The notes: generated by a model from the sequence alone, not told the origin. A DNA stretch of 38,623 nucleotides from Candidatus Bacteroides merdipullorum (GCA_019116045.1 DXCK01000058.1:1-38623); one strand, 5' to 3'; positions 27,811 through 34,840 are shown, counted from the stretch's first letter. Numbers and translations are program-made.

Positions 27811-27820
27811 TAGAAGGTCG

Positions 27821-27842
27821 GGCGGGCAAATGCATGCCCGCC
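27821..27842 (+). terminator. GC-rich hairpin after the small charged protein
   Basis: GGCGGGCA (27821-27828) pairs perfectly with TGCCCGCC (27835-27842) across a 6-base loop, 10 bp after the stop. The T-run expected of an intrinsic terminator is absent, so termination is only likely. Confidence 0.45.
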
Positions 27843-28063
27843 ATCATCAACCGCCTTTTGCATGTCAAAACATAACAACGATGTTTAACTGTTGCAATAC
27901 ATTCATGTCAAATGAACTACAAAACCTTGTTCTAAACATCCAAATAGCAGTTCCATGCATCAGACCTCCACACATAAGCAACCCCTATTTATTCGAAATA
28001 AATTTATAACATTCATATTTCTCACTCTTATGCTTAACTCATAAAGCCAAGAATCAGTTATAT

Positions 28064-28147
28064 AAAACAACATTTTGTCAAAGTTGCGGTATGCCTCTGA
28101 CCGACGAAAACAGAAAGACATTTCCCCAAAGATTCGACCGACCCTAG
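28064..28147 (+). pseudogene. Remnant of a zinc-ribbon protein gene
   Basis: In one frame a stretch reads TTFCQSCGMPLTDENRKTF and reaches a stop at 28145-28147. CQSCGMPL is the characteristic start of the small Zn_ribbon_2-type domain. No start codon lies upstream before a stop at 28007-28009, and the second cysteine pair expected downstream is missing. An overlapping frame reads on for about 40 codons after the stop without matching the family. This looks like the 5' part of a broken gene. Confidence 0.5.
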
Positions 28148-28218
28148 CTATATACCTCTCGGCATCAAAGCTACCTTCTGGATAAACATTATTGCATCAT
28201 TCGAGCACTACAAATTCC

Positions 28219-28282
28219 TACCAAAGTCATTTCAAAGTCGAATATATAGATACGAACAAGGTACGGAATAGATACATCGAAG
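28219..28282. repeat. Degenerate dispersed repeat, copy 2
   Basis: TACCAAAGTCATTTC (28219-28233) matches the left end of the repeat at 8133. ACAAGGTACGGAATAGATAC followed by ATCGAAG (28256-28282) matches its right end with three mismatches and a 3 bp insertion. The central hairpin of copy 1 is not kept; a GATACGAAC element occurs instead. Confidence 0.5.
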
Positions 28283-28351
28283 AATGATATAAAAATCGTT
28301 TCATATTTTAGGGGAAAAAGAACCATCCGCAAAAAATCACAACCGCTTAAG

Positions 28352-28382
28352 CTTGTTTTCTTCCAGATGATTTGTATTTTTG
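28352..28382 (+). promoter_or_regulatory. Promoter of the RluA-family gene
   Basis: The -7 box TATTTTTG (28375-28382) matches TAnnTTTG, and CTTG (28352-28355), one base off TTTG, lies 19 bp upstream, the usual distance. It rules out translation from 28367 and supports the ATG at 28406. Confidence 0.6.
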
Positions 28383-28405
28383 CGAACTACATATTTTGTC
28401 TCATC

Positions 28406-30019
28406 ATGTTTCACAAATTCCGTTCATCCATCACCGACATTCCCTTACCAACACAATTCACCTATCCTTTCTGTTACACGCCTCATCCGCTATGCATACG
28501 AGCAGCAAAAGAAGTACAACAATATTTGTGTAAACATCCAGAATGGAACGAAGGTAAAATGTTTGGCGTACTTATCGTACAAACCGATGCTGGGGAATTA
28601 GGATATCTGGCTGCCTTCTCAGGCATTTTAGCCGGCAGCAACCGATATCCCTTTTTCGTACCACCAATATATGACCAGCTTCAACCCGACGGTTTTTTCA
28701 AGCAAGAAGAGACTGCAATATCTCTGCTCAATACCCGTATTAAAGAATTGGAAGAAAATGATGCCTATCGACGGCAACAGAAAGAGCTACACACTTTAGA
28801 AGAAGAAGCCATACAGGAATTGGACGCAGAACGCCACAAGATAAAGGAAGCCAAAGCGCGCCGAGAGGAGAGACGCCGCTCTCCAGACTTTACACAAGCT
28901 GAAGGCGAACAACTTATCCACGAAAGCCAATATCAAAAAGCCGAGTATAAACGTTTGGAAAGGCGCTGGAAAGAACGCATTAATGCAGTTCGCCAAACCG
29001 TAAATGCTTACGAAATGCATATACAAGCCTTGAAACAAGAACGAAAAACACATTCCGCAGACTTACAACGACGTCTTTTTGCACAATTCCGATTATTAAA
29101 CTACCGAGGTGAGATAAAAGATTTGTGCGAGATATTTGCAGACACAGTACAACGAATACCACCAGCCGGTGCAGGAGAATGTGCAGCCCCAAAGCTATTG
29201 CAATACGCTTATCTGCACGGTTGGAAACCGATTGCTATGGCCGAATTTTGGTGGGGAGCTTCTCCGCAAACTGAAATAAGGAGACAGGGAAATTTCTATC
29301 CATCGTGCACAGGCAAATGTGGCCCCATACTGAATCATATGCTGCAAGGGTTAGACGTAGAACCCAACCCTTTGGCACAAAGCAAACAGAGAGAAGAAGC
29401 ATTGCATATTATCTATGAGGATGATGCCATTATAGTAATTGACAAACCAGCGGGACTGCTTTCCGTGCCAGGGAAAGGACAGGTAGAGTCGGTTCATAGT
29501 CTGATGATGGCCCGTTCCCCTCAAACTGCAGGGCCAATGAGTGTCCACCGTTTAGACATGGATACTTCGGGATTGCTGCTGCTGGCAAAAACGAAAGAAG
29601 CTCATCAACACCTGCAAGCCCAATTTGAGCGACGTCTCATCCGCAAGCGGTATATTGCTCTGCTGGATGGGCTTGTAAGCATGGATTCAGGACGTATCAA
29701 CTTACCCCTGAGCCCCGATTGGCATGACCGGCCACGCCAGATAGTAGACCAACAATCGGGCAAAACGGCTGTGACTGATTACCAAGTATTGGAACGACGG
29801 GCAGACGGACGCACGCTTATTGCTTTTTATCCTTTAACGGGGCGCACGCACCAATTGCGCGTACATGCTGCCCATCCACTGGGATTGCATTGCCCCATCG
29901 TTGGCGACGCTCTCTATGGCAAACGGGCGGACAGGCTTTACTTGCATGCCGAAATGCTGGAGTTTACCCATCCATTGACTGGAGAACTCATGCGCTTCTG
30001 CGCAAAGAAAGAGTTTTAG
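28406..30019 (+). CDS. Long-form RluA-family pseudouridine synthase
   Basis: This RNA-modifying enzyme has 537 residues. The C-terminal third (about 333-537) is an RluA domain. YEDDAIIVIDKPAGLLSVPG is followed by HRLDMDTSGLLLLAK, in which Asp384 is the catalytic aspartate, and later by LTGRTHQLRVH. The first 320 residues are an extension absent from short RluA proteins. It has MFGVLIV near 52, a charged coiled coil at about 100-215, and a conserved-looking block with Cys259, W282-W283, Cys301 and Cys305 (FYPSCTGKCGPILNHML). The RNA target cannot be read from the sequence; similar long forms occur in gammaproteobacteria. No S4 domain is seen. The 3' end overlaps the convergent M48 gene by 4 bp. 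Confidence 0.88.
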   Translation: MFHKFRSSITDIPLPTQFTYPFCYTPHPLCIRAAKEVQQYLCKHPEWNEGKMFGVLIVQTDAGELGYLAAFSGILAGSNRYPFFVPPIYDQLQPDGFFKQEETAISLLNTRIKELEENDAYRRQQKELHTLEEEAIQELDAERHKIKEAKARREERRRSPDFTQAEGEQLIHESQYQKAEYKRLERRWKERINAVRQTVNAYEMHIQALKQERKTHSADLQRRLFAQFRLLNYRGEIKDLCEIFADTVQRIPPAGAGECAAPKLLQYAYLHGWKPIAMAEFWWGASPQTEIRRQGNFYPSCTGKCGPILNHMLQGLDVEPNPLAQSKQREEALHIIYEDDAIIVIDKPAGLLSVPGKGQVESVHSLMMARSPQTAGPMSVHRLDMDTSGLLLLAKTKEAHQHLQAQFERRLIRKRYIALLDGLVSMDSGRINLPLSPDWHDRPRQIVDQQSGKTAVTDYQVLERRADGRTLIAFYPLTGRTHQLRVHAAHPLGLHCPIVGDALYGKRADRLYLHAEMLEFTHPLTGELMRFCAKKEF

Positions 30020-30804
30020 TATTTTGCTTTAATCTCAGGCAAAGCTTTTTGGATGTCACGAATACGCTGGGAGTCACTGGGGTGTGTACTCAACAAAGCG
30101 GAAGTTGCTCCTGTACTGCCGGAAGCCATCTTTTGCCAAAAGCCTACGGCTACATCGGGATTGTAGCCGGCCATTTTCATCAGGATAAGTCCCATATAAT
30201 CGGCTTCTGACTCGTGCTTGCGTGAGAAAGGCAGCATTACTCCTACCTGGGTGCCGACACCATATACGATTCCTGCCAGTTTCTGCACGGCTATGTTTTT
30301 CTCTGACAAAGAATGGTTGAGGATTTGTGCGCCATATTGTGCCAACATTTGCTGGCTCATGCGTTCGTTGCTGTGCTTGGCTACGGCATGTGCCACTTCA
30401 TGTCCTAGTACCACAGCCAGTTCATCGTCCGAGGATACAATCTTCATCAGTCCCTCATATACCACAATCTTGCCACCGGGCATGCAGAAAGCATTTACCT
30501 GGTCGTCTTTTACCAGATTGAATTCCCAGGAGAAGCTTTTTATCTCGTTCGACAGACCATTCTGGCGCAGGTAGCGTGTGGTGGCAGCGGCTATATTCTT
30601 CCCTACCCGCGTCACCATGGCGGACCACGCGGCAGAGGTCGATTTGGGAGCTGCTTTTATGTAGTCTTTATACTGCGTCAGGCTGGAAGAGAGTACTTCC
30701 TGGTCGGAGACCAAGAGTATCTGGCGCCGTCCTGTCAGGGGGACAACGCCGCAGGAGGAGAAGAAAAAAATCAAGATTAAGATGACAAGGAGTATCTTTA
30801 TCAT
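30016..30804 (-). CDS. M48-family metalloprotease lipoprotein
   Basis: This 262-residue zinc protease is probably anchored by lipid at Cys18 (signal sequence ending in FFFSSC). The catalytic motif HEVAH (residues 135-139) and the third zinc ligand within HESEAD (about Glu200) are intact. The conserved NAFCMPGGKIVVYEGL strand precedes the active site, as in the periplasmic Oma1/LoiP/BepA group, which cleaves or checks envelope proteins. No TPR domain follows, so it is closer to LoiP than to BepA. The ATG at 30804 is chosen since the signal sequence starts there and a -7 box lies just upstream. A longer frame to 30930 would cross both divergent promoters. Confidence 0.92.
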   Translation of the reverse strand: MIKILLVILILIFFFSSCGVVPLTGRRQILLVSDQEVLSSSLTQYKDYIKAAPKSTSAAWSAMVTRVGKNIAAATTRYLRQNGLSNEIKSFSWEFNLVKDDQVNAFCMPGGKIVVYEGLMKIVSSDDELAVVLGHEVAHAVAKHSNERMSQQMLAQYGAQILNHSLSEKNIAVQKLAGIVYGVGTQVGVMLPFSRKHESEADYMGLILMKMAGYNPDVAVGFWQKMASGSTGATSALLSTHPSDSQRIRDIQKALPEIKAKY

Positions 30805-30829
30805 AGAGCTAAACGTTAACATTACGGGG

Positions 30830-30837
30830 CAAAGGTA
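30830..30837 (-). promoter_or_regulatory. Candidate -7 box for the M48 protease gene
   Basis: On the minus strand TACCTTTG matches TAnnTTTG, 25 bp before the chosen ATG. A second box for the divergent gene lies 44 bp away on the other strand. Confidence 0.5.
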
Positions 30838-30881
30838 AGAAAAAAGCCGCAGGTTGGTTGGGAGGATGAGCGAAAATATTT

Positions 30882-30889
30882 TACCTTTG
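30882..30889 (+). promoter_or_regulatory. Candidate -7 box for the YgbA-like gene
   Basis: TACCTTTG matches TAnnTTTG and lies 30 bp before the ATG at 30920. No good -33 element is visible. Confidence 0.45.
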
Positions 30890-30919
30890 CCGGGGTAACC
30901 GTTGTTTTGTGGAAGAGCC

Positions 30920-31225
30920 ATGTCACGCATTGCACGCGAGAAACGTATCGTTGAACAAATGGTCCGCCTCTATTGCCGTCGCAAGGAGGGGAACGGGGAA
31001 TTGTGCGCCGAGTGCCGGGCGTTGTTGGAATATGCCTGCAAGCGTCTGGAGCATTGCCCGTTTGGGGAACGGAAGGGTACGTGCCGCGTCTGCCCGGTGC
31101 ATTGTTATAAACGTGACATGCGGGAACGGATGCGCCGTGTGATGCGCTATGCCGGTCCCCGCATGTTGTGGTATCATCCTGCTGCGGCTGTGTGCCATTT
31201 GTGGCAGGAGTTCTTTGCCCGCTAA
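30920..31225 (+). CDS. YgbA-like nitrous oxide-stimulated promoter family protein
   Basis: The 101-residue product fits the YgbA_NO family, named after the NO-responsive E. coli gene ygbA. Conserved features are IAREKRIVEQMVRLYCR at the N-terminus, then CAECRALLEYACKRLEHCPF and CRVCPVHCYKRDMRERMR, and MRYAGPRMLWYHP. The paired cysteines (LCAEC, CPFG, CRVCPVHC) could bind a metal or an iron-sulphur cluster. The molecular function is not settled, although E. coli ygbA has been tied to recovery from nitrosative stress. A TTG start at 30902 is possible but adds nothing conserved. The stop abuts the end of the convergent MaoC gene with no gap. Confidence 0.85.
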   Translation: MSRIAREKRIVEQMVRLYCRRKEGNGELCAECRALLEYACKRLEHCPFGERKGTCRVCPVHCYKRDMRERMRRVMRYAGPRMLWYHPAAAVCHLWQEFFAR

Positions 31226-31693
31226 TCAGTTGTTGAAATAATATAGGAAGACGGCCACGCCTTCGAGGGCTTTCTTACGCTCGCCTTCGATGTCGATGGA
31301 GAACTTGATTTCGGCTTTGGCCACGCCGCGCAGGTTGGCCAATGATTGCAGATGGGCGTTCAGGCAGATGCGCTGGCCGGAGAGGACGGCTTGACCGAAA
31401 CGCATCTTCTCCATGCCGTAATTTATCATCATCTTCAGGTTGTTCACTTCGATGATTTGGTTCCAAAGATAAGGCAGCATGGAGAGGGTCAGGTAGCCGT
31501 GCACGATGGTGCTTTTGAAGGGGCTTTCGGCCTTGGCGCGCTCTACGTCGACGTGTATCCACTGGTGGTCGGAGGTGGCATCGGCAAAGAGGTTGATGCG
31601 TTCCTGCGTTATTTCTACGTAGTCGGAGATGCCTATCTGCTGGCCTACTAGTTTTTCAAAATCTTCATACGAATTGACAATTACTTTTTCCAT
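31226..31693 (-). CDS. MaoC-like (R)-specific hydratase domain protein
   Basis: The 155-residue hot-dog fold protein resembles (R)-specific enoyl-CoA hydratases. The hydratase motif is clear: FADATSDHQWIHVDVERAKA with the Asp and His of the active site, then FKSTIVHGYLTLSMLPYLW. It is the length of a single MaoC domain, so it would act as a homodimer. The natural acyl substrate is not evident; no fatty acid or polyhydroxyalkanoate genes are near. It has its own well-formed promoter upstream and stands alone on its strand. Confidence 0.92.
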   Translation of the reverse strand: MEKVIVNSYEDFEKLVGQQIGISDYVEITQERINLFADATSDHQWIHVDVERAKAESPFKSTIVHGYLTLSMLPYLWNQIIEVNNLKMMINYGMEKMRFGQAVLSGQRICLNAHLQSLANLRGVAKAEIKFSIDIEGERKKALEGVAVFLYYFNN

Positions 31694-31739
31694 TCTTCTC
31701 TGCAGGTTTTTAGTGATTATGATGATTATGATTGGTCCT

Positions 31740-31751
31740 CACCCGCGGGTG
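31740..31751. promoter_or_regulatory. 12 bp perfect palindrome in the MaoC leader
   Basis: CACCCGCGGGTG is self-complementary and lies about 16 bp downstream of the MaoC -7 box, near or just after the expected transcript start. It could be an operator, but no regulator is known for it. Confidence 0.3.
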
Positions 31752-31766
31752 GGTGAAAAACGGAAA

Positions 31767-31797
31767 CAAATATACTTCATATTCTGACAAATGCAAA
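31767..31797 (-). promoter_or_regulatory. Promoter of the MaoC gene
   Basis: On the minus strand TATATTTG (31767-31774) and TTTG (31794-31797) are separated by exactly 19 bp, a near-ideal Bacteroidales promoter. The leader would be about 65 nt. Confidence 0.7.
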
Positions 31798-31828
31798 GTT
31801 TTGCTGCGTATTTTATGGGGAAATGATG

Positions 31829-31836
31829 TACCTTTG
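31829..31836 (+). promoter_or_regulatory. Candidate -7 box for the short-chain dehydrogenase gene
   Basis: TACCTTTG matches TAnnTTTG. With transcription starting about 7 bp after it, the in-frame ATG at 31823 is excluded and those at 31844, 31862 and 31871 remain. Confidence 0.5.
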
Positions 31837-31861
31837 CCCACGAATGAAGCCAAATGGGATA

Positions 31862-32605
31862 ATGGAACGAATGGAAAGGAGACGAATCGTCATCGTAGGG
31901 GCCACGTCGGGCATCGGATACGAGGTGGCCATGGAGTTGCTCCGGCAGGGGTGGCACGTGGGTGTGGCAGGCCGGCGAGTAGAGAGGTTGAGGGAGATAG
32001 AAGCCTTGGCTCCCGCCCGGGTGAAGCATCGGCAGATGGACGTCACCCGCGAGGATGCCCCAGAGCAACTGCACGGCTTGGTGGAAGAGTTGGGAGGGAT
32101 GGACGTATTCCTGCTCTGCGCGGGCATCGGGAGACAGAACCCGACGTTGCAGGCCGACGTAGAGCTGGCCACGGCGCAGACCAATGTCGACGGGTTCATC
32201 CGCATGGTGGACGCGGCTTACGACCATTTCCGCCGGAGCGGGGGCGGGCACATCGCCGTCATCAGCTCCATCGCGGGTACGAAAGGGTTGGGCGCGGCAC
32301 CGGCCTATTCTGCCACGAAACGCTTCCAGAACACGTACATCGACGCCCTGGCCCAACTGGCGCGGATGCAACGGCTCGCCATCCGTTTCACGGACATACG
32401 GCCGGGGTTCGTGGACACCGACCTGCTGCGGGGTGACAAGCGTTACCCCATGCTGATGAACCCTGCGCGGGTGGCCGCCCGCATCGTCCGGGCACTGGGG
32501 CGACGGGAGCGGGTCTGCGTCATCGACGGGCGCTACCGTTTGTTGGTATTCCTTTGGAGGCTCATTCCCCGGTGGCTATGGGAAAGGATGCCCGTCAAGA
32601 ACTGA
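31862..32605 (+). CDS. Short-chain dehydrogenase/reductase
   Basis: This classical NAD(P)-dependent oxidoreductase has 247 residues from the ATG at 31862; ATGs at 31844 and 31871 are equally possible. The cofactor motif VGATSGIG is at residues 12-19, with Arg-rich AGRRVERL after the second strand, which suggests NADP(H). The structural CAGIG stretch and the catalytic Ser135/136, Tyr149 and Lys153 (ISSIAG, YSATK) are intact. The C-terminal WRLIPRWLWERMP is unusually aromatic and could touch the membrane. The substrate is unknown. The gene stands alone, divergent from the MaoC gene. Confidence 0.9.
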   Translation: MERMERRRIVIVGATSGIGYEVAMELLRQGWHVGVAGRRVERLREIEALAPARVKHRQMDVTREDAPEQLHGLVEELGGMDVFLLCAGIGRQNPTLQADVELATAQTNVDGFIRMVDAAYDHFRRSGGGHIAVISSIAGTKGLGAAPAYSATKRFQNTYIDALAQLARMQRLAIRFTDIRPGFVDTDLLRGDKRYPMLMNPARVAARIVRALGRRERVCVIDGRYRLLVFLWRLIPRWLWERMPVKN

Positions 32606-32646
32606 AACGGGAGTCTTCTTAAGGGAAAAATCCATACAAAACCAGG

Positions 32647-32697
32647 GAGTGGCCGGAAAGCCTCCGAAGAGTGGCCAGAAAGGTAATATACCTTTCT
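32647..32697. promoter_or_regulatory. Direct repeat plus inverted repeat before the mltD-like gene
   Basis: GAGTGGCCGGAAAG (32647-32660) recurs with one change at 32669-32682, exactly 22 bp later, about two helical turns. It runs into an inverted repeat: AGAAAGGTA (32677-32685) pairs with TACCTTTCT (32689-32697). No TAnnTTTG box is evident, but TACCTTTC is one base off. The arrangement suggests a binding site. Confidence 0.45.
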
Positions 32698-32787
32698 CCA
32701 CCCCCGCCACAAGGCATCCAGGAGGCACATAAGCCCCTTCCAGCCACGAGACAGACAAAGAGTAAAAACCATATACAAATAAAGACA

Positions 32788-33768
32788 ATGAAACGACCTC
32801 TGAAACTCACCCTCCTCACCGCCTGCGCCGCCCTGTGCGCAGGCATCAGCCTGCCACTGCTGGTAGGCCACACCGCTTTCAACCCCGCGCGCGACTCCGT
32901 CCGCTCGGAAGTCCCCTCACTCACCGCCCCACCCTCGGTGCCAGCCCAAGTCAGCTTTGCCGACGAAGTCATCGCCCTCGACCGCTACGACCTGCGCGAG
33001 CGGCTGGACCGCGAACTGATGGCTTTCACCTACATGCACTCCTCCACCATGCTCACCCTGAAGCGCGCCAACCGCTACTTCCCCATCATCGAACCCATCC
33101 TGCGCGAAGAAGGCATGCCCGACGACCTGAAGTACCTGGCCGTCATCGAAAGCAGTCTCAACCCGCTGGCACGCTCCGGAGCCGGAGCCGCCGGCATGTG
33201 GCAGTTCATGAAAGGCACGGGACGCGACTACGGCCTGGAGGTGAACGACAACATCGACGAACGCTACCACATCGAAAAAAGCACCCGAGCCGCCTGCGCC
33301 TACCTGCGCGAAGCCTACACCCGCTACGGCAGTTGGCTCTGCGTCGCCGCCTCGTACAACGCCGGACAGGGGCGCATCACCCAACAGTTGCAGAAGCAAG
33401 GCGTCAAACGCGCCGTCGACCTCTGGCTCGTCGAAGAGACCACACGCTACATGTTCCGCCTCCTCGCCGCCAAAGTCGTGCTCAGCAACCCGCAGCAATA
33501 CGGCTTCCTGCTGAAACACTCCGACCTCTATCCCCCCATCCCCTGCACCACAGACACCGTCACCACGGGCATCACCGACCTGGCCTCCTACGCCCGCGGC
33601 AAAGGCATCACCTACGCCCAACTGAAAGACGCCAATCCCTGGCTGCGCGACACCTTCCTCCAGAACAAAAGCGGACGAACCTATGTGCTGAAGATTCCCA
33701 CGCAGGCCGGCATGCACTACGACCCGCAGAACACCCGGGCGCACAACCGAGCATGGACCGTAGACTAA
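32788..33768 (+). CDS. MltD-like lytic transglycosylase
   Basis: This peptidoglycan-cleaving enzyme has 326 residues. An N-terminal hydrophobic segment (about residues 8-27) serves as signal peptide or anchor; no lipobox is obvious. The SLT domain spans about 105-230: YLAVIESSLNPLARSGAGAA with catalytic Glu121, GMWQFMKGTGRDYGL, and AASYNAGQGRI. The C-terminal region (about 275-315) has a single LysM-like stretch, GITYAQLKDANPWLRDTFLQ, for glycan binding, where E. coli MltD has two LysM repeats. The ATG at 32788 precedes the signal segment; the frame is open upstream into the repeat region. It would act in the periplasm on glycan strands. Confidence 0.92.
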   Translation: MKRPLKLTLLTACAALCAGISLPLLVGHTAFNPARDSVRSEVPSLTAPPSVPAQVSFADEVIALDRYDLRERLDRELMAFTYMHSSTMLTLKRANRYFPIIEPILREEGMPDDLKYLAVIESSLNPLARSGAGAAGMWQFMKGTGRDYGLEVNDNIDERYHIEKSTRAACAYLREAYTRYGSWLCVAASYNAGQGRITQQLQKQGVKRAVDLWLVEETTRYMFRLLAAKVVLSNPQQYGFLLKHSDLYPPIPCTTDTVTTGITDLASYARGKGITYAQLKDANPWLRDTFLQNKSGRTYVLKIPTQAGMHYDPQNTRAHNRAWTVD

Positions 33769-33771
33769 ATT

Positions 33772-33850
33772 AATGAAGAATGAAGAACGAAGAATGACAG
33801 ATACCCCGCTCAACCCCTTATCCTTCATTCTTCGTTCTTCATTCTTCATT
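33772..33850. terminator. 26 bp perfect inverted repeat between convergent genes
   Basis: The left arm 33772-33797 and the right arm 33825-33850 are exact reverse complements with a 27-base loop. Each arm is built of 7 bp GAAGAAT/GAAGAAC units. It starts 3 bp after the mltD-like stop and overlaps the stop codon of the convergent winged-helix gene (33846-33848). It probably ends transcription in both directions, but there is no T-run. Confidence 0.7.
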
Positions 33851-34130
33851 TAACAATGTACGTCTTCAGCGCCTCCACGTATTCCTCGAAAGCCTGCACA
33901 CCCCGGGGCGTTATCCGGCAGAGCGTGCACGGCTTCTTCCCCCGGAATGTCTTGGTCACCTCCACATATCCCGCCCCCGACAGCTTGTCAATCTGCACAC
34001 TCAGATTACCCGCCGTAGCCCCCGTCTCCTTGCGGATATAGACAAAGTCCGCCTCCTCCACGCTGATGAGCAATGACATCACAGCCAGGCGCAGCTCGCT
34101 GTGCAGCAAAGGGTTCAGTTCCTTGAACAT
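33846..34130 (-). CDS. Winged-helix transcriptional regulator (HTH_34-like)
   Basis: The 94-residue DNA-binding protein has the MarR/ArsR-like winged-helix architecture of the HTH_34 family. LHSELRLAVMSLLISVEEAD forms the first helices, KETGATAGNLSVQIDKLSGA the recognition region, and YVEVTKTFRGKKPCTLCRIT the wing. It has no visible ligand domain beyond a short C-terminal helix. CTLC could bind a metal, but two cysteines alone are weak evidence. The ATG at 34130 overlaps the stop of a possible small membrane ORF by one base (TGATG), hinting at a regulator-target pair. The gene's stop lies within the long inverted repeat. Confidence 0.88.
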   Translation of the reverse strand: MFKELNPLLHSELRLAVMSLLISVEEADFVYIRKETGATAGNLSVQIDKLSGAGYVEVTKTFRGKKPCTLCRITPRGVQAFEEYVEALKTYIVK

Positions 34131-34246
34131 CACTTTCCTCCTTCCTTCCGCAGACGGAGTGCTTCGCAGTTCAACCGATGGCCAGGGATGATGAACATCA
34201 GCACAATGCATACGAACATACGAAAACCTTCTCGCACACAGCTCAT
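34130..34246 (-). CDS. Possible 38-residue membrane peptide before the winged-helix gene
   Basis: An ATG at 34246 gives MSCVREGFRMFV and then one hydrophobic segment, CIVLMFIIPG. A basic tail RLNCEALRLRKEGGK follows, and the stop shares one base with the regulator's start codon. The same frame is open to 34507, but the upstream part looks like non-coding sequence. I rely on the one-base overlap and the hydrophobic pattern only, so this may be a leader or chance. Confidence 0.35.
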   Translation of the reverse strand: MSCVREGFRMFVCIVLMFIIPGHRLNCEALRLRKEGGK

Positions 34247-34546
34247 AATCAACAAATAAAAAAGGAAATAGCCATCAAGCCTCCAACAGCCCGCTGCTTG
34301 TTCGGAGTGAACACGGCCCTTGTCCGACAGAAGCACGGCTCTTGCCCAGAGAAAACAACCCTCCGCCGAAAGCACCGATAAAACAGACCGGCACAAAGGG
34401 ACTGACCAACAGAAAAAAATACGAAAATCGCCCCCACATAAAGGCAGAAGCAGAAAAAATACGACTAAAAACAACGTTTTTCGCCGAAAAGTTTTTGTAA
34501 TATGCAAGTAAATTGTATATTTGTGTGAAATTTTGGCGGAGTAGTA
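34247..34546. other. Gap between the divergent winged-helix and coiled-coil/zapA operons
   Basis: These 300 bp hold no clear gene. A direct repeat ACGGCyCTTGyCC (y = C or T) occurs at 34313-34325 and 34335-34347, 22 bp apart with two mismatches, and could be part of a regulator site. The zapA operon promoter is at 34494-34523. Confidence 0.4.
34494..34523 (+). promoter_or_regulatory. Promoter of the coiled-coil gene-zapA operon
   Basis: TTTG (34494-34497) and TATATTTG (34516-34523) are 18 bp apart. The -7 box is 23 bp before the ATG at 34547. Confidence 0.65.
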
Positions 34547-34840
34547 ATGACAGACGAAGGAAAGCAGCTATTGAACACCTTTGAAACGCGGCTCAGACAC
34601 CTGATTTATCTGCACGAGCAGCAGCGACGCGAAAACGCGGAACTGAAACGGCAGATAGCCGAGCAGGAAGAAACACGCAGACAGATGCAAGCTGACTACG
34701 ACGAACTGACCAGACGCTACAACGACCTGAAAACAGCCACGGCAATCAGCTTGGACGGCAGCGACGTGAAAGAAACCAAGCAACGATTGACAAAACTGGT
34801 GCGTGAAGTCGATAAATGCATCGCTTTGCTGAACGAATAG
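34547..34840 (+). CDS. Small coiled-coil protein upstream of zapA
   Basis: The 97-residue protein is almost wholly helical: heptad-like charged segments run through EQQRRENAELKRQIAEQEET and QADYDELTRRYNDLK, ending in LTKLVREVDKCIALLNE. I recall similar genes next to zapA in Bacteroidetes, usually annotated as hypothetical. By size, coiled-coil character and position it could be a partner of ZapA at the division ring, comparable to ZapB of E. coli, but there is no sequence match to support that name. zapA starts 17 bp after the stop. It has a good promoter of its own. Confidence 0.75.
   Translation: MTDEGKQLLNTFETRLRHLIYLHEQQRRENAELKRQIAEQEETRRQMQADYDELTRRYNDLKTATAISLDGSDVKETKQRLTKLVREVDKCIALLNE

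Larger units (their letters stand above)
27811..28405. other. Decayed intergenic gap before the RluA-family gene
   Basis: About 595 bp with no intact gene. It holds a hairpin at 27821-27842, a zinc-ribbon gene remnant at 28064-28147, the second copy of a dispersed repeat at 28219-28282, and the promoter for the next gene at 28352-28382. An open frame at 27770-28009 has no protein-like content. Confidence 0.6.

Noticed and set aside
27770-28009. 79-residue frame in the gap before the RluA-family gene
   Set aside because: It starts inside the small charged-protein gene, is rich in residues typical of non-coding sequence, and ends in AT-rich DNA with no promoter.
30805-30930. Longer start for the M48 protease
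   Set aside because: It would cross both divergent promoters and place the signal sequence far from the N-terminus.
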